A stretch of DNA of 64,000 bases, from NCBI GenBank assembly GCA_965372355.1, contig CBDVBZ010000002.1, positions 1 to 64,000 on the forward strand. Direction: 5' to 3'. The DNA comes from CBDVBZ01 sp965372355 (GTDB lineage: Bacteria > Krumholzibacteriota > Krumholzibacteriia > WVZY01). Each line of letters starts with the position of its first letter. Position 1 is the first letter of the stretch. The notes beneath the pieces were generated by a model that made no database searches, was not told the origin of the DNA, and saw only the letters and a program-made list of their open reading frames with translations. The position numbers and the translations under genes are program-made. Positions 24,917-32,327 of this stretch are shown piece after piece.

Positions 24917-26338
24917 TCAGGACGGTTCCGGATCCGGCAGGATCTTTCCCGGATTGAGTATTCCCTTTGGATCAAAAGCGGTTTTGAGGCGACGCATGAG
25001 GTCGATCTCTTCGGGTGAGAAAGCGACGGGCAGATACTTCTTCTGTGAGTAACCGATGCCGTGTTCGCCGGAGATTGTTCCTCCCAGCGACACCGTCAAC
25101 TCGAATATCTCGACGATCGCCGGGTCGAGTTTGTTCTTCCATTTATCATCGCTCATATCCATCTTGAGGATATTAACGTGCAGGTTCCCGTCGCCGGCGT
25201 GACCATAGCAGACCGTCTCTATGCCATAGCGGCCGGCGATCTCCTTGACTCCTATTAACAGCGGCACGATATTGTTTCGCGGCACGACCGTGTCCTCTTC
25301 CTTATAGACAGACAGCGACTTGACCGCCTCGCCGGCGGCACGGCGCATATTCCACAGATACTGCTGTTTGGCCGACGACTCGGCGAGCAGGACATCGCTC
25401 GCGCCCTGCTCCAGGACGATTTCGCACACCTTTTCGGCAAGGTGCTGAATCACCGATTCATCGTTACCATCGAGCTCGATGAGCAGCTGAGCGGCGGCGT
25501 CGCTGTTCGGAATCCTGATCGACAAATGTTTCTCGGAGATACGGATCGCGTCCTGCTCCATGAATTCGAGAACGGCCGGTGTGATACCGGCGTTCATGAT
25601 GGCGGGCACGGCGCGCGCGGCCGCCTCAAGGGTAGGGAAGGGCACGAGGAGCGTGGTCTTGTATTTGGGTAGCGGGATGAGCTTGACAAAGATCTTCGTG
25701 ATCACGGCAAGCGTGCCTTCCGAGCCGATGATCAGCTGCGTGAGATTGTAACCGGTGGCGTTCTTGAGAAGCTTGCCCCCGTGGTGGATGACTGTCCCGT
25801 CGGCAAGAACGGCCTCGATACCGGTGACGTAGTCTCTTGTGATCCCGTATTTGACCGCGTGGGGACCGCCGGCGCTCTCGGCGAGGTTGCCGGCCAATCG
25901 GCAGCTGCCACGGCTCGCCGGGTCAGGCGGGTAATACAACCCGACTTTCTCCACGGCTTCCTGCAACTCCTGTGTGATGACTCCGGGCTCGACGACGGCC
26001 ATCAGGTTGTCGGTGTCGATCTCGAGGATCTTATCGAGGCGCTCGATGCCGAGAACGATGCCGCCGAAGAGCGGCAGCGCGCCGCCGGAGAGACCGGTGC
26101 CTCCGGCTCTCGGCGTCACTGCGATGTTTTCTTCCCACGCAATCTTCATTACGGGCGCCACGGCATCCGTGGTGGTCGGGAGAACGACGACCTCGGGTGC
26201 AAAAGCAAGATCCTCGGTTTCATCGGACGCGTAGATCTCGAGGGCCTCGTCATCGGTGCGCACGTTTTCCGCGCCGACGGCCTCGGCAAGACGTGTCAGC
26301 ACTGCCTTTGTTACGGGGTTGAATTTCTTTTTTGTCAT
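24917..26338 (-). CDS. FAD-linked oxidase, GlcD / D-lactate dehydrogenase family
   Basis: The 473-residue protein has a PCMH-type FAD-binding domain (PEVVVLPTTTDAVAPVMKIA, then TPRAGGTGLSGGALP, then GGKLLKNATGYNLTQLIIGSEGTLAVIT) and a C-terminal FAD-oxidase C domain. The latter carries the CYGHAGDGNLHVNI histidine motif and ISGEHGIGYSQKKYL. It oxidises a 2-hydroxyacid such as D-lactate, glycolate or 2-hydroxyglutarate; the motifs do not decide which. It overlaps the upstream LVIVD gene by 4 bp (ATGA), so it is translationally coupled to it. It is convergent with the NuoI-like ferredoxin gene, 9 bp apart. Confidence 0.93.
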   Translation of the reverse strand: MTKKKFNPVTKAVLTRLAEAVGAENVRTDDEALEIYASDETEDLAFAPEVVVLPTTTDAVAPVMKIAWEENIAVTPRAGGTGLSGGALPLFGGIVLGIERLDKILEIDTDNLMAVVEPGVITQELQEAVEKVGLYYPPDPASRGSCRLAGNLAESAGGPHAVKYGITRDYVTGIEAVLADGTVIHHGGKLLKNATGYNLTQLIIGSEGTLAVITKIFVKLIPLPKYKTTLLVPFPTLEAAARAVPAIMNAGITPAVLEFMEQDAIRISEKHLSIRIPNSDAAAQLLIELDGNDESVIQHLAEKVCEIVLEQGASDVLLAESSAKQQYLWNMRRAAGEAVKSLSVYKEEDTVVPRNNIVPLLIGVKEIAGRYGIETVCYGHAGDGNLHVNILKMDMSDDKWKNKLDPAIVEIFELTVSLGGTISGEHGIGYSQKKYLPVAFSPEEIDLMRRLKTAFDPKGILNPGKILPDPEPS

Positions 26339-27294
26339 GGGATGGGTTTGGGCTCACGCGGGTAATGGATGTCGAATACGGACATTCCCTTAAAGTCGTT
26401 GGCTACGAAAAGCTTGCGATCGTACACGGTCACCTTGTTGGCATAGCCCCCATGGGTGTCAAGCCGCGGTCTGGGCTCGAGGGTCGCCGGCTTCTTGAAC
26501 TCGAACACGGCGACACCGCGCAACCCGTCGGCGACAAAGATGAAGCCTTTGTGAAACACCACGCCGTGTGCCAGGTCTTTCGTTGGATATGTTGCCGCAA
26601 GCGCAACGTCTTCGGACAGCTTGAGGACGCTGACGCCGAATCGACCGTCGGCAACATACGCAGTCTGGCGATAGAAATCGATGTCGCGTGCGTCACCGGC
26701 CGTGGGTAGGGTCGCCACAATATCGGCGTTGCCTGTGTCGTCGATATCCACGACGAGGACGCCGGTCGAACCGGCGCATACGTACAGCGTGCCAAAGTAG
26801 AACGTCACGCCCCGAACGTAGCCCGCGGTCTGGAACGACCGGAGAATTCTCGGCTTCATGGGGTCGGATACGTCGACGAGCAGTGCGCCGACGCTGCCAT
26901 CGGCCACCGCGAGGATGTCGCCACTGAGATCTACGGCCATTGCGGAGCCATCCGTGTCGAGGTGCGAAAGAACCCGGGGGGCTTCGGAGTCGGAGACATC
27001 GATCAGATAAAGGCCGGCCGGTCCTTGCGCGATATAGACGACGTCGTCGCCAACGGCGCACCCCGTGGCCGACTGAGGCAACGTCAGCGTCGAGATCACA
27101 GTCGGGGCGGCGAGTTGGGAGAGATCGAGGATCTTGAGCCCCGCGGTCACGGACAGATATCCGACGTTGTCCTTGACGGCAACGTGGAACGTGCGCGTTT
27201 TGAGCGGATCAACCACCTGGCGTTCGGCCAGCGCGGGACGCGCCACGACAACAGTGCATGCCAATGCTGCTAAGAGAAGGGAACGAAAACGCAT
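26335..27294 (-). CDS. LVIVD-repeat beta-propeller protein
   Basis: The 319-residue protein has a signal peptide (MRFRSLLLAALACTVVVARPALAE). It contains about seven LVIVD-type repeats such as GLYLIDVSDSEAPRVLSHL, GALLVDVSDPMKPRILRSF and GVLVVDIDDTGNADIV. These form predicted exported propellers of unknown function, common in FCB and other environmental phyla. ATG 27294 was chosen because it starts the signal peptide; 22 residues upstream to 27360 are not signal-like. It is the first gene of a two-gene unit with the GlcD-like oxidase. Confidence 0.85.
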   Translation of the reverse strand: MRFRSLLLAALACTVVVARPALAERQVVDPLKTRTFHVAVKDNVGYLSVTAGLKILDLSQLAAPTVISTLTLPQSATGCAVGDDVVYIAQGPAGLYLIDVSDSEAPRVLSHLDTDGSAMAVDLSGDILAVADGSVGALLVDVSDPMKPRILRSFQTAGYVRGVTFYFGTLYVCAGSTGVLVVDIDDTGNADIVATLPTAGDARDIDFYRQTAYVADGRFGVSVLKLSEDVALAATYPTKDLAHGVVFHKGFIFVADGLRGVAVFEFKKPATLEPRPRLDTHGGYANKVTVYDRKLFVANDFKGMSVFDIHYPREPKPIP

Positions 27295-27383
27295 GGGAGT
27301 TAGCTTAACAAAGTCCGCTTGGTTTGGCCACAGAATGTTGTTATGCTTTGTCGCGCACATACAACGAGATCAAGGGGGTCACC

Positions 27384-28712
27384 GTGCGTTACGCATACTC
27401 TGCTCTGTTTGCAATCGTGGGGCTTGCATGTTTGCTGCCCGTTGCGGCAGGACCGAGTGCAGCGGAGGAGACGATGCGCTTCGATGACTTCTTCGGGGAC
27501 GGTGCGCTGAGGGTGGATGTCATTCACTCGGGTACACGCGACAGCCATGAGATATCCGTGCGGCGCGTCGTGAGAGAGCCGGTGTGGGGAGGCCCAAGGG
27601 TGAGCGTACCGCCGTACGACAGGGGGGCGTACCGCTTGGACGTCGTGGATGAGAAAACGGGGAAGCTCATCTACCGGCATGGTTTCAGCACGCTCTTCCA
27701 GGAGTGGACAACAACCGAAGAGGCACGGACGGTGAGGCGGGCGTTCGAGGAGACCCTGGAGATGCCATTTCCAAAGATGCGTGTCCGTCTGTCGGTCTTT
27801 GAACGTAAGAAAATGGGTGAGATGGCAGAGATCTTTGAGATGCGCATCGATCCGTCGGATCATCAGATCGGCGGGTCACCGCTCGTTCCGATTGGGGCAG
27901 AGGTCATCGAACTTCTCGTGTCGGGCGATCCTGCAGTGAAGGTTGATCTCGTTGTCCTGGGTGACGGGTACGCGCCGAACGAGAGGGTGAAGTTTGACGG
28001 GGATTGCGCACATTTCATGCAGACCCTTTTTGCGGTCGAGCCCTTCAGAAGCCGGCACGACCGATTCAACGTGCGCGCGGTATTCGTGCCATCGGGGGAG
28101 TCGGGTGTCGATGAGCCGCGAAAGGGAATCTACCGGGATACGGCGTTTGGAATGACGTTCGACATGTTTGAGGTCCCACGGTATTGCATGAGTCGGGCGG
28201 TTTGGGCAATCCATGATGCCGTGTCGACCGTTGCCCACGATGCCATCTTGCTCATGGCGAACAGCTCGCGTTACGGGGGCGGAGCAATCTACAATCACTA
28301 CACAGTGTTTGTCAGCGACAACGAATACGATGACTATCTGCCGGTGCACGAGCTCGGGCACGGCTTCGGCGGTTTGGGGGACGAGTACTACTCCTCGGCC
28401 GTCGCGTACAACGAGTTCTACCCGCTGGGCGTCGAGCCATGGGAGCCGAACATCACGGCGCTGCTCGATCGCGACGACCTCAAATGGAAGCGTTTTGTCG
28501 ACGACGGCACACCGATACCGACGCCGGAGGACGATCCCGAGTACGCCGCTGCGATCGGCGCGTTCGAAGGGGCAGGCTACGCGGCAAAGGGCTTGTATCG
28601 CCCCGCCACGGACTGCAAGATGTTCTCGAAAGGGAACCGTGCCTTCTGCAAGGTCTGCGAACAGGGGTTGATCGATGTGATCGAGTACTATTCGCCGAGC
28701 CTGGCCCGCTAG
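27384..28712 (+). CDS. M64 (IgA-peptidase-like) family zinc metallopeptidase
   Basis: The 442-residue exported protein has a signal peptide (MRYAYSALFAIVGLACLLP...SAAE). An N-terminal M64 accessory domain and a peptidase domain follow; the latter starts near KVDLVVLGDGYAPNE. The zinc site is the extended motif HELGHGFGGLGDEYY (near residue 322), typical of family M64 with HExxH and a third ligand nearby. The GTG start is preferred since AAGGGGG lies 5 bases upstream; an ATG at 27324 would add 20 non-signal residues. The closing region has four Cys residues likely to form disulfides. Substrate is unknown. Confidence 0.9.
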   Translation: MRYAYSALFAIVGLACLLPVAAGPSAAEETMRFDDFFGDGALRVDVIHSGTRDSHEISVRRVVREPVWGGPRVSVPPYDRGAYRLDVVDEKTGKLIYRHGFSTLFQEWTTTEEARTVRRAFEETLEMPFPKMRVRLSVFERKKMGEMAEIFEMRIDPSDHQIGGSPLVPIGAEVIELLVSGDPAVKVDLVVLGDGYAPNERVKFDGDCAHFMQTLFAVEPFRSRHDRFNVRAVFVPSGESGVDEPRKGIYRDTAFGMTFDMFEVPRYCMSRAVWAIHDAVSTVAHDAILLMANSSRYGGGAIYNHYTVFVSDNEYDDYLPVHELGHGFGGLGDEYYSSAVAYNEFYPLGVEPWEPNITALLDRDDLKWKRFVDDGTPIPTPEDDPEYAAAIGAFEGAGYAAKGLYRPATDCKMFSKGNRAFCKVCEQGLIDVIEYYSPSLAR

Positions 28713-29091
28713 ACCGCCGGCCTGCCGTGCAGTGTTCCCGAAAGCCCCCCCACCGTCTTGAGAAACACGAACGCCGGCAACACTCGCACGCGAATATTCT
28801 CATCCTGCGGATGCGCGAGAGACCCACGGGGATCAACCTCGGACCTCGACGACGGAGGAACGGACGCGGGGACGTCGCGCAGACACCGGTCAACCCGAAA
28901 GTTCGTAACGGTCGATTCGACATCAGATTATAATCAACACCTGAAGTGCCAAAAAGAACCAGTTGATCCCCGGGCCCCAGCGTTTTCGCCCGCGTGGGCG
29001 CCGGCAGAAAACTCAGATTGGGCGGGATTTCCGGGCGCGTTTTGCGTAGGCTCGTTGGAGGCAGCAAATCAGGGGCGTGAGGGGGCTGAGT
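28713..29091. other. 379-bp intergenic region upstream of the lexA-like gene
   Basis: No gene is supported. An exact TATAAT lies at 28929-28934, without a good -35 partner, about 160 bp before the LexA-like start. No recognisable LexA operator palindrome was found. Confidence 0.5.
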
Positions 29092-29706
29092 ATGCCGCGG
29101 AAGCCGAAATCTCCGTCGCCAGGGCTTACGACGCAACAGACAAGGGTTCTGAACTACATCGCCGCTTTTGTGGGTAGTGAGGGGCGTCCTCCGTCTCTGG
29201 AGGAGATCCGCGACCACCTGGGCCTCTCGGCGGTGAGTACCGTCCACGAGCACGTGGGTCTGCTCGTGGAGAAGGGCTATCTGTCGCGTCAGTGGAATCG
29301 CTCCCGTTCGATCGGAATGGCGGAGGGGTGCCGGCGATGGACACGCCTGGTGCCGCTCGTTGGCCGAATCATGACGGGGAAACGGCTCGAGGCGCTGCGC
29401 GCGCCGGAGGAGATCGCCGTTCCGGCGGCCTTTGCGACGGGCGCCGGTGACTTCGCTGTCACGGCCGGTGATGACTCGTTCGCGGAGTACGGTATTCTTG
29501 CCGATGATACGCTGGTGATCGCCGAGTCGGCCGATTCGATGCGTGCGGGTGCGCTGGTATTGGGGACGATGGGGGGTGACGAGATCGTTCTCCGGCGTAT
29601 CGCGGAGACGGATCGCGAGCCGCCGGTGGCAGGTGTCGACGTGACTGGATGGATGGACTTCCGTGTGTTGGGTGAGGTCGCCGGGCTGCTGCGGAGGTAC
29701 CGTTAG
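29092..29706 (+). CDS. LexA-like repressor with altered autoproteolysis residues
   Basis: The 204-residue protein has the LexA plan. A winged-helix DNA-binding domain (LTTQQTRVLNYIAAF, RPPSLEEIRDHLGL, STVHEHVGLLVEKGYL) is followed by an S24 domain (DDSFAEYGILADDTLVI). The nucleophile Ser is present in DDSF. The position of the catalytic Lys (VTVKRL in E. coli LexA) reads IVLRRI, with Arg encoded by CGG. The Ala-Gly cleavage site (VAAGE) reads IMTGK. Self-cleavage is therefore probably lost or much reduced. ATG 29092 was chosen because GAGGGGG lies 6 bases upstream. The NYN-domain gene follows after 35 bp. It may be a paralogue of a normal LexA elsewhere. Confidence 0.85.
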   Translation: MPRKPKSPSPGLTTQQTRVLNYIAAFVGSEGRPPSLEEIRDHLGLSAVSTVHEHVGLLVEKGYLSRQWNRSRSIGMAEGCRRWTRLVPLVGRIMTGKRLEALRAPEEIAVPAAFATGAGDFAVTAGDDSFAEYGILADDTLVIAESADSMRAGALVLGTMGGDEIVLRRIAETDREPPVAGVDVTGWMDFRVLGEVAGLLRRYR

Positions 29707-29741
29707 CGAGCCGCACGGCGGAGAGTGATTGCTGGAGGGGT

Positions 29742-30257
29742 ATGGAAAAGTCGCAGAAGGTGATCATCGACGGCTACAATCTGATTTACACGGACGAGGG
29801 CTTAAGGCGCACGGCGTGCAAGGATCTGCAGGGTGCGCGCGATAAGTTGATAGGGCTCTTGAAGCAGTATATGGAGGGGCGCCGTGTGCAGATCACCGTT
29901 GTCTTCGACGGCCGCGGCGGGTTGGCGAACGCGGAGGCGGTTGTCCCGGGCAAGCTTCAGATGCTGTTCAGCGCCGGCAATGAGACGGCGGATGAAGTCA
30001 TCATTGCGACGATCCGCCGGTCACCGAGTCCCCGTTCGTTCGTTGTCGTCAGCTCGGATATGGCCCACATCGGGCGAACGGCGAGGGGGTTGGGATGCGA
30101 GGTCATCGGATCGAAACGGTTTCTCGATCGCTTGGCCGCCAGTGAGTCCCCTGCGGGAGGCGGTGGGCGGAGTGAGACACGCCGCGACCTGGGTGACACG
30201 GACTACTGGTTGAAGCGGTTCAGCGAGGAAGGGGAAAACGCCGACGACACCGAATAG
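29742..30257 (+). CDS. NYN-domain (YacP/Rae1-like) ribonuclease
   Basis: The 171-residue protein has the PIN-like NYN fold: VIIDGYNLIYTDEGL with the first catalytic Asp, VVFDGRGG with the second acidic strand, ADEVIIATIRRS, and VVVSSDMAHIGRTARGLGCEVIGSKRFLDRL. The family includes the ribosome-associated mRNA endonuclease Rae1 of Bacillus. GGAGGGG directly upstream supports the ATG. It lies 35 bp after the LexA-like gene and is probably co-transcribed, a pairing whose meaning is unknown. Confidence 0.88.
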   Translation: MEKSQKVIIDGYNLIYTDEGLRRTACKDLQGARDKLIGLLKQYMEGRRVQITVVFDGRGGLANAEAVVPGKLQMLFSAGNETADEVIIATIRRSPSPRSFVVVSSDMAHIGRTARGLGCEVIGSKRFLDRLAASESPAGGGGRSETRRDLGDTDYWLKRFSEEGENADDTE

Positions 30258-30312
30258 CGTTCTCGAGTGACGGGATCTCTTGCTGCGGCGGACGGACGCG
30301 ATGAGCGCACCG

Positions 30313-30990
30313 CTACCTTTTCTTTCGAAAATCGATACGCACTTGCGTCCACATCGAGGCGGGTACACCGTTGACTCGGCCCGGTTCAAAAACGATTTGA
30401 CTGGCTGACTCCAGGGCGGCGTCTATGCAATCCTGTGGGTGGTTGGAATCGAGGGTCTTGATGGTGATGATCGAGCCTTTCTCATCCACCTGTATCATCA
30501 TGTCGATGTGATGGCCGAGGCAATGCCCGAGAGAGCGCGTGTCCGGCCAGGTGATTTCGATAGCACGCGGAGGGATCATGACCTCTTCAGGACCGATGTT
30601 GTGGGGAAGTGTCTGCGGGGATTCCCCGAGGAGGTTATCAACATCGAGCGGGGCGTCGGATTGGCCGCCCTCATCGATGGTGACGGCTTCCTGAGTCGCG
30701 ACGGCGGGCTTCTGCTCGATTTTTCTTGTTTCGGTCGGCTTTGGATCCGCGTTCTCATTGACGGGTTCCTCCGCCTCGTCGGGGAGGGGATCCTCGATCT
30801 CGATCGGAATGGTCAGGATGGCCGTGGGGGCGAACGGCTCGCCCGTGCCTTCCGCCGTGCTGGTAGTCGTCTTCTTGAACATTGAGAAAAACGCCGGACG
30901 GACGGAAATAAAAAGTACCGCGTGGAGACCGATAACCACGGCTACGATGATCCACCACTCTTTGGCTTTCTTGTTTTCTGAAGCACGCAA
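30313..30990 (-). CDS. TonB-like energy transducer
   Basis: The 225-residue protein has a short cytoplasmic N-terminus, one TM helix (WWIIVAVVIGLHAVLFISV) and a Pro/Glu-rich periplasmic linker at about residues 45-110. A C-terminal TonB-type domain follows (IDMMIQVDEKGSIITIKTLDSNHPQDCIDAALESASQIVFEPG). It would couple the proton-motive force to outer-membrane receptors or act as a related periplasmic spanner. No exbB/exbD or TonB-dependent receptor is adjacent. The start codon appears to be TTG at 30990, as no ATG precedes the TM helix in frame. Confidence 0.82.
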   Translation of the reverse strand: MRASENKKAKEWWIIVAVVIGLHAVLFISVRPAFFSMFKKTTTSTAEGTGEPFAPTAILTIPIEIEDPLPDEAEEPVNENADPKPTETRKIEQKPAVATQEAVTIDEGGQSDAPLDVDNLLGESPQTLPHNIGPEEVMIPPRAIEITWPDTRSLGHCLGHHIDMMIQVDEKGSIITIKTLDSNHPQDCIDAALESASQIVFEPGRVNGVPASMWTQVRIDFRKKR

Positions 30991-31054
30991 GACATTGCCA
31001 CCAATCCGGCACTACTGCGTCTACTCGACCCGGCGGTTTGAGGTCCCGTAACAA

Positions 31055-31696
31055 ATGTGTCCGCACCAACGAACGTTTGTCAACAGCAGTGTGTATCTCC
31101 CGAAACGGTCGTGGCGACAGATGCCGAGCCGGACCGCCGCCGTTCTCGACACCCTGCGAACCGTCCCCAACTTGATGTCCCTGGCCAGGCTCGTCATCGC
31201 GATTGCGGCCGCCGTTCTCTTCGCCACCGAAAGCCTGGAGGTGCTCGCCGTCTTTCTGTGTCTGGTTGGCGTGATCCTGGATGTCGCCGACGGGTGGTAC
31301 GCGCGGAAGTTCGGGCAGTGTTCGCAACTGGGCAAGTTCCTCGACCCCCTCGCCGACAAGCTGCTGATGACCGTCGTGTACGGCGTAATCGCCGTCAAGA
31401 TGAACACGTTCCCGATCTGGGCGCTATTTGCGCTCGTGGCAGGCCGGGATCTGCTCGTCACCGCTTCCCGGTCGGTTCACATGATCAAACACGGGTGCAC
31501 CTATTCTTCCGACGGCCTCGGAAAGGCCAAAATGGTCGTCCAGAGCGCCGCTGGAATTGGGATCCTCGGCTACGCCTATCTCCTTTCGCCCGACTTCTCT
31601 TTTTCGCCTTATCCGGTGGTTATTGTACTACTTGTGATCACTTTGATGTCTTATGTATCCGCGGGGCGCTATCTGCTCTCCAGAAGCCTCAAATAG
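31055..31696 (+). CDS. pgsA: CDP-alcohol phosphatidyltransferase (PgsA-like)
   Basis: This membrane enzyme transfers a phosphatidyl group from CDP-diacylglycerol to glycerol-3-phosphate or another alcohol. The signature D-x2-D-G-x2-A-R-x8-G-x3-D-x3-D is complete: DVADGWYARKFGQCSQLGKF followed by LDPLAD. Five or six hydrophobic helices are predicted. The frame gives 213 residues from ATG 31055; the ATG at 31121 (191 residues, MPSRTAAVLDTLRTVPNLMSLARL) gives the usual PgsA N-terminus and is the likelier start. The gene symbol rests on family resemblance; phosphatidylserine- or inositol-type acceptors are not excluded. Confidence 0.85.
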   Translation: MCPHQRTFVNSSVYLPKRSWRQMPSRTAAVLDTLRTVPNLMSLARLVIAIAAAVLFATESLEVLAVFLCLVGVILDVADGWYARKFGQCSQLGKFLDPLADKLLMTVVYGVIAVKMNTFPIWALFALVAGRDLLVTASRSVHMIKHGCTYSSDGLGKAKMVVQSAAGIGILGYAYLLSPDFSFSPYPVVIVLLVITLMSYVSAGRYLLSRSLK

Positions 31697-31771
31697 CCAT
31701 CGGAATCCCCTCTCGAACCCCGATGTTGCCTCTTTTTCAGGCGCCGAGGAGCGCCGCGTGGGGGCTAAAAG

Positions 31772-31809
31772 CAAAGGGGGCTGTTGCCGACCAAGACAAA
31801 CCCCCTTTG
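31772..31809 (+). other. Hairpin in leader of a small membrane-protein gene
   Basis: CAAAGGGGG at 31772-31780 pairs perfectly with CCCCCTTTG at 31801-31809 around a 20-nt loop. A second small hairpin (TCCAC-GTA-GTGGA) follows at 31816-31828. With no U-run after either stem it is not a good intrinsic terminator. It lies between the PgsA-like gene and the gene at 31911. Confidence 0.45.
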
Positions 31810-31910
31810 GCTACCTCCACGTAGTGGATTGGCTGGTAGCACTAGTAACTTATTCTGTATTAAAGCCGTTGTCAAGCCGTGGCCTGATTCGTATCTTTAA
31901 CAAGGTGGGG

Positions 31911-32327
31911 ATGAAAGCGTTACTCAAGACATATCTCGTGTATCTTCTGTCGATTGCGATTGTCTCGCTGGCCCTGCCTTCTCCGGCGGTTGGCGGCGGT
32001 GGCTTCCCGTCCGGCAAGCCCTCATCCGACGAGGCTGCAGCGCCGGCCCTACGCATGGATAATGTTTCGCCGTTCGGTGCCATCGGTCACGCGTTCGCGT
32101 TCGGTGACACGACGGACTACGAATTTCCCGAGGAGGAAGAGGCCAAGGGGGTGTGGAAGGACGTGGCGCTGTGGTTGGTCGTGGCGGGATTCGCTGCTTT
32201 CTTCATCATCAAGGTTTTTCTCGAGGGAGACAAGGACGAGCCCGCGAAGGAGGAAGGGGGCAAAGAAATCCCACCGACGGCGTTCATCGTTCCCCAGCCG
32301 TCCCCTCCGTCCCCAGCGGGGCCTTAG
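31911..32327 (+). CDS. Small secreted or membrane-anchored protein of unknown function
   Basis: The 138-residue protein has a signal peptide (LLKTYLVYLLSIAIVSLALPSPAVGGGG). A short polar segment (MDNVSPFGAIGHAFAFGDTTDYEFPEEEE) is followed by one TM helix (ALWLVVAGFAAFFIIKVFL) and a charged Pro-rich tail. I do not recognise the family. ATG 31911 was chosen because it starts the signal peptide and has AAGG 5 bases upstream; the frame is open further upstream without meaning. Its 3' end overlaps the convergent GWxTD gene by 44 bp. Confidence 0.6.
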   Translation: MKALLKTYLVYLLSIAIVSLALPSPAVGGGGFPSGKPSSDEAAAPALRMDNVSPFGAIGHAFAFGDTTDYEFPEEEEAKGVWKDVALWLVVAGFAAFFIIKVFLEGDKDEPAKEEGGKEIPPTAFIVPQPSPPSPAGP

